Of a stretch of 42,546 nucleotides of DNA, positions 20,931-32,037 are shown piece after piece. The notes under the pieces are model-generated. The model did no database searches, had not been told where the DNA came from, and worked only from the letters and a program-made list of their open reading frames with translations. Positions within the stretch are counted from its first letter, which is position 1. Each line of letters opens with the position of its first letter. Source of the DNA: Chara braunii (taxonomy: Eukaryota > Streptophyta > Charophyceae > Charales > Characeae); contig BFEA01000802.1 in NCBI GenBank assembly GCA_003427395.1, positions 28,142 to 70,687 of the forward strand. The letters run 5' to 3'. The translations under genes and the position numbers were made by a program.

Positions 20931-21361
20931 GATTAAATGCTGGGCTGCCCTCGTACAAACAAGGTTGACTACTGCGGGCCAAAAATTGTCCAACACGGTG
21001 GTGTCCGACACAATTTGGCACGCAGTAGCCAACCTTCCTTTTCTGTGCCCCTAAGATTGTTGTGCGTGGGGAGTCGAAGTCCACGTTACCCTGCCCTGCA
21101 ACAAACACTTTTCACCACAGGTTGACAAAATTTTTGGACTTATTCTCTCACGTGTACGGAGCAGACGTGGGAGACCGTCGATTAAATGCTGGGCTGCCCT
21201 CGTACAAACAAGGTTGACTACTGCGGGCCTTAAATTGTCCAACACGGCAGGGTCCGTCACATTTTGGCACGCAGTAGCCAACCTTCCTTTTCTGTGCCCC
21301 TAAGATTGCTGTGTCCCATTCTATATAAGGCGATTTGGTGTGAGGAGCCTCAGTCCACGTC
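20931..21361. repeat. Direct repeat with internal foldbacks
   Basis: The block starting GATTAAATGCTGGGCTGCCC occurs at 20931 and 21180 (period 249). Each copy holds an 80-bp hairpin: AAGGTTGACTACTGCGGGCC pairing with GGCACGCAGTAGCCAACCTT (about 20960-21037 and 21209-21286). The second copy runs into the gap. Confidence 0.85.
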
Positions 21362-21524
21362 NNNNNNNNNNNNNNNNNNNNNNNNNNNNNNNNNNNNNNN
21401 NNNNNNNNNNNNNNNNNNNNNNNNNNNNNNNNNNNNNNNNNNNNNNNNNNNNNNNNNNNNNNNNNNNNNNNNNNNNNNNNNNNNNNNNNNNNNNNNNNNN
21501 NNNNNNNNNNNNNNNNNNNNNNNN
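21362..21524. other. Assembly gap (163 N)
   Basis: A run of N, with a (CT)n array directly after it. The true length and content are unknown; ORFs crossing it are meaningless. Confidence 1.

Positions 21525-21578
<54 letters not shown>
21525..21578. repeat. (CT)n microsatellite beside the gap
   Basis: 27 CT units starting at the end of the gap. Confidence 0.97.
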
Positions 21579-21581
<3 letters not shown>

Positions 21582-22746
21582 GATCACAGGCTTGGACAAG
21601 CACAATGAAGTTGGTCCAGTGCGGCCACGCGGTGTACGAAGAAGAAGGTGAGAACGACGAAGGTGGCAGTTGAAAGCAACAAGAAAACGAAGGAACATCA
21701 ACAAGAATGAAAATACAGACTGAGTGAGGGAAGTGGGTACCAGCGGGTAAAAGAAAAAAATGTGTTGCAGGCCCAAACGACGATAGCACAGACTGTCATG
21801 AAAAAGGTACCGGTAGTGAACAACCAGTAGGGTGAAGAGGCACCAGTACCACAACAGGCCTGGATGTGGCTACGCTAGTGCAACGGCTGAAGACAAAATG
21901 GAAAAAAAAAACCCAAACATCCACGACTTTCACTGCCGCTTCAGAGGCCCTAAAAAATTTTAAAAATGGACTGTTTGCAGCATGGGGCCTTGCCGGACAC
22001 CACAGCTGTGGTAGGCGGCACGGCGGGGCGTTCGGCTCTGGTGGGGGAATGGGGGTGGAGGAGGACATGCGGAAAAAAAAAAAAAAAACATTTTAATAAT
22101 AAACGATTGGGATCGGGGAAGCGACGCATGTTTTTTTACCAGGGGACATAATTTCCCCCGCCCTGCAGCACAACGCCGTACATCGTACTTGGTGAGTCTG
22201 GACCGCGCAGAGGCGACACCGCCTTCGAGGGAGACGTCCTTACTCTGAGGCGTGATCAATTTCGGGGAAAAAAAATAAAAAACACAAAAATTAAAAAGGG
22301 GGCGATGGGCATGGGAGCGTGGGTGGACCAACCACAAGGAGGTCGTTCCGTCACATTATGTAATCGCCGGCGTTTTCCCTTCGCCTACCTGGTTTTCCGT
22401 TTCTTTTTTTTTTGTTTTTTTTTGTTTTTTTTTTTTCCTTTCAGTGTTTTTTGGCGATGTGCACAAAGGAGGAAGTGCCGGGGGCAGTTCCTTTGCATGG
22501 GCACCATCTCATTCCACGTTGAACAAACAACCGCGAACCGTTCGCCCCCTTCCGAGGCTCGCGCGCATCACTGCGCATGCAGCAGGATTCGAATCGTCCG
22601 CGGAGGGAGCTCCGCGGGCCTTCAACTACGACCGGCCTCATCTTCCTTTGCCCGGGGTTGCGACCCTCTTTCGTGGGCTCCAATTTTTTGATGTATTCGG
22701 TGCGCGTTCACAATTGTTGACCCGCGCACCTCCTCCAAACCCACCA

Positions 22747-22815
22747 GTTGACAATTGCGGGCCAATTTAGGTGGATTCAATGCGATTGTGCCTAAATTGG
22801 CCCGCAGTAGTCAAC
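22747..22815. repeat. 69-bp inverted repeat
   Basis: Arms of 25 bases (22747-22771 and 22791-22815) pair at about 23 positions around a 19-nt loop; the left arm contains GCGGGCCAATTTAGG. The sequence is related to the foldbacks at 20960 and 21209 (GTTGACTACTGCGGGCC), so a hairpin family is repeated within this insertion. Confidence 0.8.
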
Positions 22816-23251
22816 TTCAGTCATGGGAACCTGATAGCACTTTTGTTTCAACGCACACGTGTTGGAAACGTGTTGNAAAGACGTTGGACCAACGTTGAAC
22901 AAATGTTGGAAACACGTCGNCCGCGTGTTGATCNAANGGTTGNAAACATAAAACGGTGATGCTCCAACGGTTGGCCACAACATTTGTCGTCGTTCCAATG
23001 CTGGTCCGGCGCGGCGACCGAGTTGGAAACTTGATGAAATTTTCCCACATTTTTTCTGTTGCTACCCGTATCGGATCTGACGTGCCAGTCGCGTTTTCGT
23101 CTGGCGTGGGACTTTTGGCTTTTACGTTCGGGGTTCGGGCGAGGGCGAATCGCTTCCGATTCGCCTTGCATTGTTGTATCATCCGCTCATTAGCTTGTTC
23201 AGAGATCGAAAGCAAATGGCCGATCGGAAGCGGAATCCGATGATCCAATGC

Positions 23252-24619
23252 TCAGACGATATTCAACACATCGATTTCCCCTATGACGAAGGTGGGTCCT
23301 CCCGACTCCATCTCTCCTGGAGAAGGTCGCCACCTCGCCACTTCTTTATGTTTCGGCGCGGGTCTGATCGTTCCAATCATTCCAAGCCCGGGGTATCCAA
23401 GCGACACATACTGATCCAACGGGATGAGCTCGGCGGATTCTTCCGTGGTTGCCAAGGCACTTCCCCCACCTTCTATTTCTTCCATCAAGGCCCCCACTCG
23501 TCCTGGTCCGTTAGCGATAGGGGCTGCGGCCATGGGTGCAACCCCGGCCCGTTGTTGCGGAGGTCGGTGAGGGCAGTCTCGGGCTAGATGCCCTGGCTGA
23601 TGGCATGTATAACAGACATACAAATTGTTGGCGGATCCTCCTAGAACAGGCGCCTGGGCCAGTCCTTGTTGAATCGGAGGGGCGCGCACCGCGATGGGTG
23701 GCATGTTTCTCATGATGGCCTCCAACCGAGCATTGTGCTCTCGCTGTTCCTTTTCGCTTTCCTGGATTAAGCTAATTAGCGTTTTAGTAAGCTCAAAAAT
23801 GGCTGCAGACTCACTCAATCTTACAGGGTTCCTGACCGGTGGCGGGGGCAACGCCCGTACAGGTGTTGGTATCACAGGAACAGGGACGCTCGGAGTCTCA
23901 CTTGGGGTTAGTTGTTTGGGACCTATCTGCTCTAGATAGGCGACGGGGCCTAACACAAATCCCCTGTTTTCAAACTTAGTCTGTAATGCAACCACCTCAG
24001 CTCTCGCCCTTGCAAGCTCGGACGAATCCCCTTCCTTGGAATAATCTTCTCCTTCCAGGAAGATCGCCGCGAACTTCCGCTCCATTTCTTCCGCAGCAGC
24101 CATGATCTGTTGCAGCGTGTGAGTGATGGGGAAAAATTGCTTTCGCAACTTAGCCCTTATTGTTCGGCTGCGAATGCCATCTATAAACAGATCTCTTCCG
24201 ACTCGTTCGCCTCGCTCAGTTTTCAAAAACATTCGGTAGAACCGGTTTCGATACTCTGCGATAAACTCGAGAGGTTTTTGTACTCGGTCTTTCATCATGT
24301 AAAGTGCTTGCTCTGGGTGGACATAATCAAATCGATTTTGGAAATCTCGCTCGAAGGTCGGAAGATCCACCCATACATAGGTACTAAACCAATAATGAGC
24401 GTCTCCTCCTAGTCGAGCCGGAATGTTTATTTGTGCTTCGTTATCGTCGTATTGCGGCGCTCTAAGCGTGGCCAGCCATGCTCCTGCGAGATGATGTGCT
24501 GGATCGAATAGATAGAGGTCAGGTGGCGTCATGGGAGCCCGTGCTCGTGGGGCGGGTTGATTAGGATTCAGTTGATTAACATTATGTTGCGGATTCAGGT
24601 TTTGCGCATTAGCAGCCAT
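23252..24619 (-). CDS. gag: Gypsy Gag polyprotein
   Basis: 455 codons from an ATG, the only long intact frame in element A. Residues about 30-190 are a retrotransposon Gag capsid-type region (FDPAHHLAGAWL, YWFSTYV, FERDFQNRF, LEFIAEYRNRFYRM). A Pro-rich linker follows, then one CCHC zinc knuckle, CYTCHQPGHLARDC, at about residues 335-348, which binds the RNA genome during particle assembly. The frame ends at TGA (23252-23254), but coding similarity continues past it in the same frame (DHRIPLPIGHLL, ISEQANERM) to 23062. Gag and Pol were therefore probably one frame, and the TGA may be a mutated Trp codon or a readthrough stop. Confidence 0.85.
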   Translation of the reverse strand: MAANAQNLNPQHNVNQLNPNQPAPRARAPMTPPDLYLFDPAHHLAGAWLATLRAPQYDDNEAQINIPARLGGDAHYWFSTYVWVDLPTFERDFQNRFDYVHPEQALYMMKDRVQKPLEFIAEYRNRFYRMFLKTERGERVGRDLFIDGIRSRTIRAKLRKQFFPITHTLQQIMAAAEEMERKFAAIFLEGEDYSKEGDSSELARARAEVVALQTKFENRGFVLGPVAYLEQIGPKQLTPSETPSVPVPVIPTPVRALPPPPVRNPVRLSESAAIFELTKTLISLIQESEKEQREHNARLEAIMRNMPPIAVRAPPIQQGLAQAPVLGGSANNLYVCYTCHQPGHLARDCPHRPPQQRAGVAPMAAAPIANGPGRVGALMEEIEGGGSALATTEESAELIPLDQYVSLGYPGLGMIGTIRPAPKHKEVARWRPSPGEMESGGPTFVIGEIDVLNIV

Positions 24620-24760
24620 ATTGGTTGCTCGTTGATTAGCCGATCTGCTTCGGGTGACGATATGGTCGCGTCTATGTGCGTTCCAGGGGCGAGGTCGCCC
24701 TCGGTTAGCCAGATCGCCTAGTTATTGTGTTATTAATCCTAAGACCCAGCCACGTGTCGG

Positions 24761-24772
24761 ACTCCGATACCA
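24761..24772 (-). other. Primer binding site of element A (tRNA-iMet-like)
   Basis: The minus strand reads TGGTATCGGAG immediately inside the LTR end (GGGCGTGAGGT). Plant gypsy elements often use TGGTATCAGAGC, complementary to the initiator-Met tRNA 3' end; this differs at one position. The gag ATG is about 140 bases downstream. Confidence 0.65.
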
Positions 24773-24844
24773 ACCTCACGCCCAGCTCGAGTTCCTGATC
24801 GAAGTGGGGTGTGGGCCTGGAAGTGCGAAAAGGGGTATGCCGTG

Positions 24845-25303
24845 CGTGGAGTCTCGCGTGGGAGCTGCGCTGTGCATCTTGCTTCCTCCCCCATCTTCCT
24901 CCATCTTCGTCTCTATCATCAGCGAAGCACCACACCTGGTGGGTCCGCTACATTGGTATCGGAGCGGGAACGGTCCCCGCTCCGACCCACCACCCCGCAC
25001 AGCAGCGAAAACAGCCCAACCCGACAGTAGGCTTTTTTCAGGCTGTTTTCAGGGCGTTTTCAGCCAAACGGACGGGAAAAAGCAGGTGCAGCAGGAGGTG
25101 ACACGTGGCGGAAAAAGCAGGCGCCACGCGCTGCCACGAGTGTGTGGGCCCAAGCGCCCCCCAAAAAAAGGGAAACACAGTTTTGAATAGTGTCGAAAGT
25201 TAAAAAAAAAAAAATTAGTATCATCGTGCTCCTCTTCTTTATCCCCATCATCGTGCTCTTCATCTTTATCTTCATCACCATCATGATTATCGTCATCGTC
25301 ATC
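24845..25303. other. Extra block in the 5' LTR with a second primer-site-like motif
   Basis: This segment has no counterpart in the left LTR, where about 28 bp lie instead. At 24952-24965 the plus strand reads CATTGGTATCGGAGCG: an LTR-like CA end followed by an iMet-like primer site, opposite in orientation to element A. Near 25225-25312 is a degenerate CATCAT/CATCGT repeat. It may be the remnant of another LTR element on the plus strand. Confidence 0.4.
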
Positions 25304-27137
25304 GTCATCTGAGATCTCCTGTGGTAGGGCCTTTCGGGGGCACGGGTGCAATTCGACAAAAAGGGGCGGGCCTTCTCGGGCCTAATGATGACGGTAGGCA
25401 GGGATCGCCTAAGGCCGGGCGAGCCACTGGTTCCGGGGGCGGCGATTGGTGGGGAAGTCCTTCCGGGGAGGAGGTCCTGATGAGTTAGGCCGTCGGAAGT
25501 TGCCACGTGGCGTCGGTTGCTGCGTGTTTGGGTTAGGCCTCCGGAGTTCCAGGGTTCTTCGACCGCCGCGTTGCCGAGGATTTCCGCAGGGTGTGCTGGG
25601 CCAATAAGGGGCTATGGCCGGCCACGGGATCACGCTGAGTTGATGGTACGGGAGAAGAAGGCAGAAGGGAGGGAAACTAGTGGAGATGGCGACAAATCCG
25701 GGGTGGGTGAAGTAGTAGGTATGGTCCGGACAAGGGAAATCAGAGCACCTGAGGTCGTTAATGGTGGCGCAATGGAATTCCCGTAGACACACTCGGTTCT
25801 CAGTGTGGCAGGGGTATCTCTGCCTTCAGGACTTCGTTTATCCAAGGGGTGAAGTAATCTAGGTCGTATGATGAGTCGGAATCAGAGGATCGCGTCATTG
25901 TGTGATGGTGGCATTATGAGTTGTCGAAGGGCAGGGTCCGTGGCGAGCGCATACGCCACGTGCGAGCACGTGCAGGCCTCTTAGATGGCGTCGAACTTAC
26001 GCGTGCTCGTGCGGGAAGACCTTGTCGCGGCGGATTCCAGGACGGTCTTTCCCAATCGGATAGGGCGTTTGCGATCGATGGTCCTGACGAGTCGGCGCCC
26101 GGGGATACGTGTATGTGCATAACTTGGATCCCATTTTACACGTGTCCTCGCGTGGCGTTCGCCAAGCCCGACATCCGATCGTTTAATCACTCCGTGATGT
26201 TCTGAGTATGCAAGATGCAGCATTCACAAACAGCTCGATCAAAAGGCTAGCAAAGACAAGGACAAAATTATCGATTGCGCAATATTTCTATGATTCTACA
26301 CATGAGTGCATCGAAGGCGACGAACAAAAGCAAGGATAAGGATTTCTGCAAAAAAAAGACAACCAAACATAGCATCCACACATCCATTCATTCAGCAATC
26401 ATACACACAGTACATTCGAGCAAAACCCAAGCCCAAATTTCGATAAGCAAAAATCGGGCAAATCGCCCTGAGCCGAAATCAAAACTTATTTACAAGAGAC
26501 AGGAGGGACAAAAGATAAAAGAAACAGCAAATCCGCGTCCATGAACCACAACTATCTCATCCTCTCTCTTTCTCTCTGTTTCCGATGCGGACAGTCCGTC
26601 GTCGCGCACCAACCCACGAAGTCGTCACCCCGCTTAGTCCTCTCGCACCCGTCAGGTTCGCCCGCGCCCACAGTCCGTCGTGGCCCGCGTCAACCCCGCG
26701 CGGTTGGCACCGGCTCGTCCGGTCGCCCGACTCCTACTCTACTCACCTCTTACTTCGTTTGTGTGCCGATCCTCTTTGAGCGCGCAGTCCTGATCTTCTT
26801 CCAACCACTTGTTAAGAGAGCTAACTAATCGTGCAACCAGAATGTATAGCGTGCATGCATGCGCGAAGAGCACGGAATTACAAGGACTTAGAAGAAGGGA
26901 AGGGGTGAGGGATTGCGTACTTCTGCATGGTCTGATCGCGGCGTGGGGGACGTAGTCGCTCTCCACGCATCGATCTGATCATGCCGACAACAGCAAAAGA
27001 AAGAGAAGAAGGGCGGGAAAGAAGAAGCGCAAGAAGAAAGATACAGTTACAATGGCGCCCGCCCAAAATTACAGTTACGCACACGATTAAAGGCGCCTAC
27101 TAATAAGAGTTCCTTTGTAGCCGCATGAAGAAGCGCA

Positions 27138-27543
27138 TCTACGTTGCATAAAGTACATGTACGGGGGCTTTCCGTACGAAACCTACTGGTTATTTCTAAA
27201 CGGGATCTGTACGGGATCTGTACGGGATCTGTACGGAAACCTGTGCGGGAACCTGTACGTCTTGTACGCCCTCTTACAAAAAAGCAAAAAAAAAACAAAA
27301 AAAAACAAAAAGTCATCAAAAAATCCGAAATAAAAACTATGTGATGCAACAACACAAAACAAGCAACATTTAGCAGAGCATCATTTTCAGATTCTTAATA
27401 GAATTTGAGTGAAAAAAAATTAAAAAACACTACCAGATTCAAAAAAAAAAAAAAAAAAAAAAACTCGTACAGGACTCCTAGCGTACGAGTACAAGAGTAT
27501 GAATCCGTACTCATACGAGGGTGCGTACAAGTGGCAACGTAGA
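27138..27543. mobile_element. MITE inserted in the 5' LTR
   Basis: 406 bp with 10-bp perfect terminal inverted repeats (TCTACGTTGC and GCAACGTAGA) flanked by AGCGCA on both sides (27132-27137, 27544-27549; the direct match extends to the 9-mer AGAAGCGCA). The left LTR has the uninterrupted empty site at about 6668-6690 (AGAAGCGCGTAAAG). Subterminal GTACGGGATCT repeats (27198-27233), GTAC-rich ends and a poly-A (27438-27462) fill it. No coding capacity. The superfamily is not clear from the ends. Confidence 0.8.
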
Positions 27544-28047
27544 AGCGCAAAGAGAAAAAGTGCTGCGCGGCAAGGAAAAATGCTAACTGCGAAATTCCTA
27601 AATTCGTATCTAATGCGAAGAAGCAAAAAACATAATTGCCAGAAGAAAAGCTTGAAATTCCGAGAGCCATCTGGGCTAAACAAAATTCGAAAAAGATTTC
27701 AAAGGAAAATTAAAAAAGAACGAAGCAAATTCCCGCGCGATGTCCGCACCCAAAAGTTTGGAACCGAAATAAAAGAACGACGTCAACATTTATTTATCGC
27801 GCGCGCGGCGGCGCGCCAACTGTTCGGCCATCTAATCAATCAACTGCCTGTTCCAGGACACATCCAGCTCCCAACCCAGCCATTCGAAAGGAAGCGACGA
27901 AAAAGACGAAAAAACAAGGATACTGATGCAATTTCCCACCGATCCCGATCTCCTGTAATTAGCCCAACCTTCCCACTTTAGGACCCCTCATTGCAACCGC
28001 GCAGAAAGTCGCGCGTTACAGAAAGTGGTTCGTCACATGACACCCAA

Positions 28048-28895
28048 GGTTCAAAATGGGCGACTGTAGCGATTCCCGAAATGGAGCAGAAAAGGCGACC
28101 ATAAATCTGCTAAGGGCCACCGCGGGCTCTAACTAGCGCAGTTTTAGACCTCGCTGAACTTGCGTGTTTCGAAACTCACACCACCTATTTCAAACAAATA
28201 CTGTGTCTCAACCACAATTTCCCCTTTTTTTTTTTTTTTTTTTTCAGCTCTAGGGCGAGTGGTATGAGCAGTTAGTAGGCCTATCATGGGTGCTCTAGTG
28301 TATTGGTGGGGACAAATACATTGGAATGAGCATTTGCTCCTAGGAGACCATCATTGAGATGTGTCTGATTGTTGAGGCCATACCCTGCTTCCGCTGGTGA
28401 AGACTGAGACCTGAGGATGACATATATGAGGTTGGGACCCAATCTCGGCCACCTGATTTTTACATCTAACGACCTGGATTGTCCATGTGCCCTTCTTGCC
28501 AAACGGAAAAGGTCTGGGCTCGCAAAACCGAAAAGGTTTTCGCATGGGCCTCATTCACCAAATTTTCCAAATTCGGTGTCGTTGAGAAGCAGGCATGTGA
28601 TAAGCTGGGATCCGTACTTCGCGGCTTCACGTACCCTTCGAACTTCGAAGAAAGCCCCAAAGCACGGATCTTAGCTGACCAAGGAAAGGGGGGTCCATTT
28701 TCCATTCTTGGGGATTAAATGCATGCATCTTTCGAAATTGCCACCATCCTCGTTCAAATTAGTCCTTCGCGCGGACAGTTAGCGACCGTGCAATGAAATT
28801 CAAGAAACAGTAACAGGGCGGTCCGGAAAGCGCCCCCAATCATGGATGGGGTCATACGCAGGTGGGAGAGGGACTTCCCGTTAAAGAAAGAAGAT
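28048..28895. other. No gene recognised
   Basis: Outside the LTR to the start of the Penelope-like element. It contains a T run (about 28228-28245) and short ORFs on both strands (28284-28718) with no recognisable domain. It could be 5' sequence of the Penelope-like element or host spacer. Confidence 0.6.
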
Positions 28896-28913
28896 ATTAG
28901 GCACTTCAAATGA

Positions 28914-29674
28914 TCATTCGTGTCCCACCTCAAACCCACCAATCAAAGAGCCCTCCAATGGCAAATCATCCATAGATGTCTCGCTAGCCCAGGCAGGCTA
29001 ACAGATAGAACCGAGTGTAAATTCCTATTAAACTGGACCGAATTTATCGAGAATAATGTAATTAGATGGGAAAACCCCTCATCATGTGTGTACGTCTTAA
29101 TAGATCGCGGATGACGCGCTTCTTATATAGAACAAACCTCTAGAACCTTGTACGAGAGATGGAGTGAACACGTATACCGTACTAATACTGTTAACACGAC
29201 AATCAACTCAAAACTATATAGCTTGTTACAGAACTGGGGATGTAAAAACTATGTTGCATTACCAATCGCATTTTTCCCTGAAACAGACCTTAAAGGTCTA
29301 GAAACTGTGCTTATTAAAAGATGGTCACCTACGTTAAATTCCACTTACCGCAAACGTACTTCAGGGAAGAAAAACCGTAGGGGTAGGAAGGAACGTAAAA
29401 AGTCAAGATGCTTTGTTTTTCCAGACGAAAGTCATTAGTATTTAAGACAGGCGAATTTAAATTCGTTAATCTGATCAACACCTGTAGGGTTGCGTTAGTA
29501 GGGAATAGAGAAATTTCATCATCAATAGGAAAGATTAGGTACCATAATGGAAAGTGGTACTACGAGAAATCGGGCAGAGTACCTTCCTCGTCAACGGTAA
29601 TATCACCCCCAGACCGTTCTCAAGGAAAGTCTGGAACAAGGAGGTACCTTCACTATTCACCAACTAAGATGTGA
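28914..29674 (+). pseudogene. GIY-YIG nuclease of a Penelope-like element
   Basis: The first frame (28920-29114) leads to CVYVLIDRG, the GIY strand; after a stop and frameshift the next frame reads SYIEQTSRTLYERWSEH (YIG-like YIE plus the conserved Arg) and GLETVLIKRWSPTLN with the catalytic Glu and following Asn. A Lys/Arg-rich stretch and another frame follow to 29674. GIY-YIG nucleases in Penelope-like retroelements nick target DNA to prime reverse transcription. Here the domain precedes the RT, the reverse of canonical Penelope. The lesion between the two strands of the motif makes it inactive. Confidence 0.7.
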
Positions 29675-29723
29675 AACTATATATAAACGAAATAAGATAC
29701 TAAAGGGTAGTCTACATAAACTA

Positions 29724-31721
29724 TTGAAGAACCTATGGGCTATAAAAGATTTCTATAAGTTATTCCTCGAAAAATTGTTGAAGTTTTTCCTGGCGAACAA
29801 TATGTTTTCGAAAACTATATGTCGAAGTAATCTAAAAGATATAGTAGGAGGAATACTATGGAAAACAATTAGTATAAATACCCGTAGAAAGCACTGCATA
29901 CCAATAACTTATGATAATGATCTTCGAAAGAAAGCGATTCGCTGAGTAGAAACAGATCATCTACTTAATTATTTTCCTTTGCTAAGGCTACCTTCATGTG
30001 TAAGAAGCTTAGAACTATCAGGCGAAAAAACAGAACAGTTGTCGAAACTCTTCAAAGCCACCGGACTCCTGCTCAGATCTCGGTGGGTGTCTGTAATTGT
30101 GCAGAATATAACCTCTCAACTAAGGAAGAACACGTGTTCCGCAGAGTAAACGACATGGAAGAAATAGATAGGTTTGTAAAAAACGCTAGAAATATTATAT
30201 TACTTGATCAAACGAAGAGAAAGAATAGGATCCTGATGAAAATAAATAATGCCTTGCTAAAAATGGGGGTAAAAACTCCTCTCTCGGATAAAGATATATT
30301 ACCTTGCTATAAACCATCAACGATCTCCAGTAATTACGACCCATATTCTTTAGGCTATCTAAAAGAATTAAGAATGCATTTCGTACTATCGGCAGTTGAT
30401 AAAAATCCTGCAGTAACTGTGATTCTGTGTTCTGAAATTTACGCAAGAGGAATGAAAGATGTTTTTCGGAGAGGCAACGATTTTCATACAGAATGGAGAA
30501 CGGAAGCAGAAATTCTAGCAAAATGTGAAACGGCCTATAAAAAAGCAGGCCTCGAGAGAATACGAAAATGAGATTGATCGGGAAAATATGGTCGAACTTA
30601 TATAATTCCTAAGAATAAGGAATTACATAAGTTTCATTCCATAAGTCAGTTTTTCTCTGAACCTACAAGAACAATAAGTAGTCGAGTGACCCGCTCATTG
30701 AACCACATTCTCTTTCTCCAACCAAGAAGTATGCAATTCAATCTGAAGTCAACAAACGTACTACTACGAAGGATCACAGAGAAAAACAACTGGACTAAGA
30801 AGAAAAAGGAAGGTAGTTTGCTGAGCGCTTCCTTTGATATAAAAGAGATGTTCAGTAAACTACCCCATAAGTCGATTATGAAGGCGCTTGATTGGATACA
30901 GGAATATAATGCAGGGAAAGGGAAAAACAGACTGGAAATAAAGAGAAGAGGAAAACGAACATCGTTCTCCAAAAGGATTGAATCTGACAGCTGATTGTTT
31001 GTAAGCTTTGAAGAAATCAAAGATATGATTAGATTCATACTAGATAATACATATAATATGTTAGGGCGGCAAATCGGCTTATGAGACAGAAAATTAGTAT
31101 TCTAATGGGTAAAAGTACGAGCCCACCCTTGGCTTGTATACTTTGCTCCTAAAACGAATACAACTTCCTGTCGAGTCTGGGATCAAACAAAAATTTGGTG
31201 AAAGGAATACGACGGATGGATGATGTCTCTCTTTTCGTCTTGGGCAATGAGAAAAAGGAAAATCGTAAGGCGCTGAACATTACTAATCGTTTTTCAACGG
31301 CCTACGACAAGGCACTGACATTGAAACGCACAGACGAAGGAAATATAGAATGGGAATTTCTAGGAACAAGGGTAAGAGTGGAGGGGGGAAGGGAAGTGAC
31401 GACCCAATTAATCCAGCGAAACCTGAAGGAAATCTGGAATGATGGTTTTACTCACCTTCAGGACGATCCGAAATTTCGATTCGTACTCGGCCATCCTGCA
31501 AAAAAAAAGTGGTAATTATGTGCTGCCTGCATAAAATCTACCAAATGACGACCAACGTACAACTGACTGGCCTGAGACTGCTCACCCTGAAAAAACTTCT
31601 AAGACTGCAGAACTACCAGGGAAATACTTTGACGACTTCCTGGGTAAGTTCATTTGGAGACGGGCGCCCTCATAGAACGTGTGGGGCAGGAAATATTGCG
31701 GATGGTATGACAAAAAAATAA
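29724..31721 (+). pseudogene. Penelope-like reverse transcriptase
   Basis: Frames at 29724-29945, 29996-30571, 30686-30994 and 31195-31515 collectively read as one RT. SAVDKNPAVTVILC (about 30392) resembles the DKN motif before PLE RT cores; SASFDIKEMFSKLPH (about 30830) is the motif with the first catalytic Asp; MGKSTSPPLACILC (31105-31145) is the SP-containing motif; GIRRMDDVSLFVL (31203-31240) is the YxDD-equivalent; FLGTRVRVEGG follows. VCNC near 30090 could be part of a Cys finger. Several stops and frameshifts (30570, 30990, 31080) make it dead. Together with the nuclease this is a permuted, N-terminal-GIY-YIG PLE like those known from green algae and protists. Confidence 0.7.
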
Positions 31722-32037
31722 AACTGTGGAATACAAATTCTACAAAAATGTGGAGGAAACAAAACTGAGGATATTAGCACAACAAAAAAAGACAAAGAGG
31801 ATAGCAGACCGAAAAATACGAAATCCTGGCCCGACACTGTATCGGAGGACTTGTATTTTTTCACCCTTTGGTAAACTCTAGGAACTAAGGACTTCAGTTT
31901 TCAGGAGGCTCTGAGGGTCCTTTTCAAATAAACGTGTTGCACAGGAACAGTTAGGCCAAGGAACCTACCGGAAAAATCTCGACGCTTTTCTCAGACGACG
32001 CTACAAATATTTCCAAAAGACAGATTTCATAAGGATT

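Larger units (their letters stand above)
20429..23061. mobile_element. TIR-bounded insertion between gag and protease
   Basis: The left end reads CAACAGAAAAAATGTGG (20429-20445); the right end (23045-23061) is its exact reverse complement. Outside, gag-pol sequence resumes on both sides (SDPIRVA on the right, RKMIISYG on the left), which fits an insertion. Both ends carry many GTGTTGAAA/GTTGGAAA-like subterminal repeats (20520-20580, 22850-22950). The interior has microsatellites, a 249-bp tandem repeat with foldbacks, the assembly gap and no recognisable transposase. Flanks share only CT, so the target duplication is 2 bp or unrecognisable. Probably a non-autonomous DNA transposon; the family is unknown. 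Confidence 0.6.
24774..28038 (-). mobile_element. 5' LTR of gypsy element A
   Basis: Direct repeat of 4699-6740 plus 14013-14118. It is longer than the left copy because of extra DNA at 24845-25303 and a 406-bp MITE at 27138-27543; without them it is about 2.4 kb. On the sense strand it starts TGTGACGAACC at 28038. It ends GGGCGTGAGG then TTGGTATCGG, whereas the left copy ends GGGCGTGAGGTTAGGGTGTC followed by ACA, so about 13 bp including the terminal CA seem deleted at the LTR/primer-site junction. No matching 5-bp target duplication was found. Confidence 0.7.

Noticed and set aside
21148-21854. Long ORFs across the gap region
   Set aside because: They consist of N-derived residues and Arg-Glu or Ser-Leu repeats translated from microsatellites.
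28284-28718. Possible gene with four overlapping ORFs
   Set aside because: Both strands are open in different frames at similar lengths, with no recognisable motif.
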